Origin: Acidobacteriota bacterium
GTDB taxonomy: Bacteria > Acidobacteriota > Terriglobia > Terriglobales > Acidobacteriaceae
Assembly: GCA_021778875.1 (NCBI GenBank)
Contig: JAJYBT010000088.1
Coordinates: forward strand, 1 to 7,728
Direction: 5' to 3'
Length of the DNA stretch: 7,728 nt
Both the position numbers and the translations under genes were made by a program. Positions within the stretch are counted from its first letter, which is position 1, and every line of letters begins with the position of its first letter. Shown here in pieces: positions 6,970 to 7,728 of this stretch. The notes under the pieces are model-generated. The model ran no database searches and was not told the DNA's origin. It saw only the letters and a program-made list of their open reading frames with translations.

Positions 6970-7728
6970 CCCCCGGGCCGCTTGCCGGGCGCAAAATCCT
7001 CGTCACCCGTGCGGCCCGGCAGGCAGGCAAGCTCAGTGACGGCCTCCGCACACTCGGCGCAATCCCCGTCGAGGTCCCCGTGCTGGAGATCCGCCCGCCC
7101 GCCTCGTTCGCGCCGCTGGACAGCGCTCTTCAGCAGCTCTCCCAGTACGACTGGCTCATCCTCACCAGCACCAACAGCGTCCAGGCACTTGCGCAACGTG
7201 CTGCCTTACTCAACGTAGAGTTGAAAGCCATGCAGCAAATCAAAGTCGCCGTGGTCGGCTCGGCCACGCGGGCAGAGGCGGAGAAATGCGGCCTGAAAGT
7301 TACTTTAGTCCCAGAATCATACGTGGCTGAAAGTTTGGTTGCAGCCCTTGCCCTCCAGATTTCCGGAGCCAAAGTCCTACTCATTCGCGCCGCGGTCGCC
7401 CGCGACGTCATCCCAGACGCTCTCCGCAAGGCAGGTGCCACCGTCGACGTCGTCGATGGCTATCAGAATGTCCTTCCGGAATCGACCCCCGCCCTGCTTC
7501 GCCGGGCAGTCGCCGACGGGCTCGATGCGGCTACCTTCACTAGCTCCTCCAGCGCCACGCACCTCGCCGAGGCGGCCCGTCAGGCAGGCCTGGCCTTTCC
7601 ATTCGCAGGCGTCCCCGCCATCTCCATCGGGCCCATCACCAGCCAGACTCTCCGCGAACTCGGCTGGCCCCCAGCCGCAGAAGCCAATCCCTCGGACATC
7701 CCCGGCCTCATCGACGCCGTCGAAGAAA
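6966..7728 (+). CDS. hemD: Uroporphyrinogen-III synthase, 3' end cut by window edge
   Basis: HemD inverts ring D of hydroxymethylbilane while closing it to uroporphyrinogen III, the branch point to haem, sirohaem and cobalamin. The visible 254 residues begin with a GTG that overlaps the hemC stop as GTGA, with a GGAG about ten bases upstream. The frame opens with LAGRKILVTRAARQAGKL (residues 6-23). It then shows DWLILTSTNSVQAL (61-74), VAVVGSATRAEAEKCGL (93-109), KVLLIRAAVARDVIPDALRK (137-156), the second-domain pair TFTSSSSATHL (190-200), and AISIGPITSQTLRELGW (219-235). HemD is poorly conserved in sequence, so the operon position matters as much as the motifs. At 254 residues without a stop it is already near the usual length (about 250-270), so little is missing. 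Confidence 0.93.
   Translation, partial: MTPGPLAGRKILVTRAARQAGKLSDGLRTLGAIPVEVPVLEIRPPASFAPLDSALQQLSQYDWLILTSTNSVQALAQRAALLNVELKAMQQIKVAVVGSATRAEAEKCGLKVTLVPESYVAESLVAALALQISGAKVLLIRAAVARDVIPDALRKAGATVDVVDGYQNVLPESTPALLRRAVADGLDAATFTSSSSATHLAEAARQAGLAFPFAGVPAISIGPITSQTLRELGWPPAAEANPSDIPGLIDAVEE

Noticed and set aside
1..7728. CRISPR array, insertion sequence, tRNA or defence system
   Set aside because: No regularly spaced direct repeats, transposase motifs, terminal inverted repeats or tRNA-like folds were seen; nearly all bases are taken by conserved housekeeping genes.

Overview
The window is a compact, GC-rich bacterial chromosome segment made almost entirely of housekeeping genes. Gene content fits a Gram-negative-type bacterium that makes 5-aminolevulinate by the C5 (glutamyl-tRNA) route and keeps a HemX/CcsA-type membrane protein directly in front of hemA. 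I lean towards Acidobacteriota (Terriglobia-like), from gene order and protein style only. No rRNA or other phylogenetic marker is present to confirm this.

Left part, minus strand (1-3135): mutS, the mismatch-recognition ATPase, is followed by the N-terminal third of a glycoside hydrolase family 3 gene resembling nagZ, which runs off the left edge. The two overlap by the four bases ATGA and look translationally coupled. The exact mutS start is uncertain.

Middle, plus strand (3195-3701): a small exported protein of the GlcG/HbpS-like (DUF336) family, divergent from mutS and with a very good ribosome binding site. A 123-bp gap follows. It holds a clean GTGAT-N4-ATCAC palindrome of the CRP/FNR type, 38 bp before the next start codon.

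Right part, plus strand (3825-7728): a tightly packed tetrapyrrole operon, hemX-hemA-hemC-hemD. Every junction is a four-base stop/start overlap (ATGA, ATGA, GTGA). HemA reduces glutamyl-tRNA to glutamate-1-semialdehyde, HemC builds the linear tetrapyrrole hydroxymethylbilane, and HemD closes it to uroporphyrinogen III. HemX is a multi-pass membrane protein of the cytochrome c assembly family, probably acting on HemA level or haem handling. hemD is cut by the right edge, with only its extreme C-terminus missing. The hemL and hemB steps between HemA and HemC are not encoded in this window.

I found no mobile element, CRISPR array, RNA gene or clearly novel system. The points most worth a second look are the CRP/FNR-like site in front of the haem operon, the secreted DUF336 protein beside it, and the mutS-nagZ coupling.
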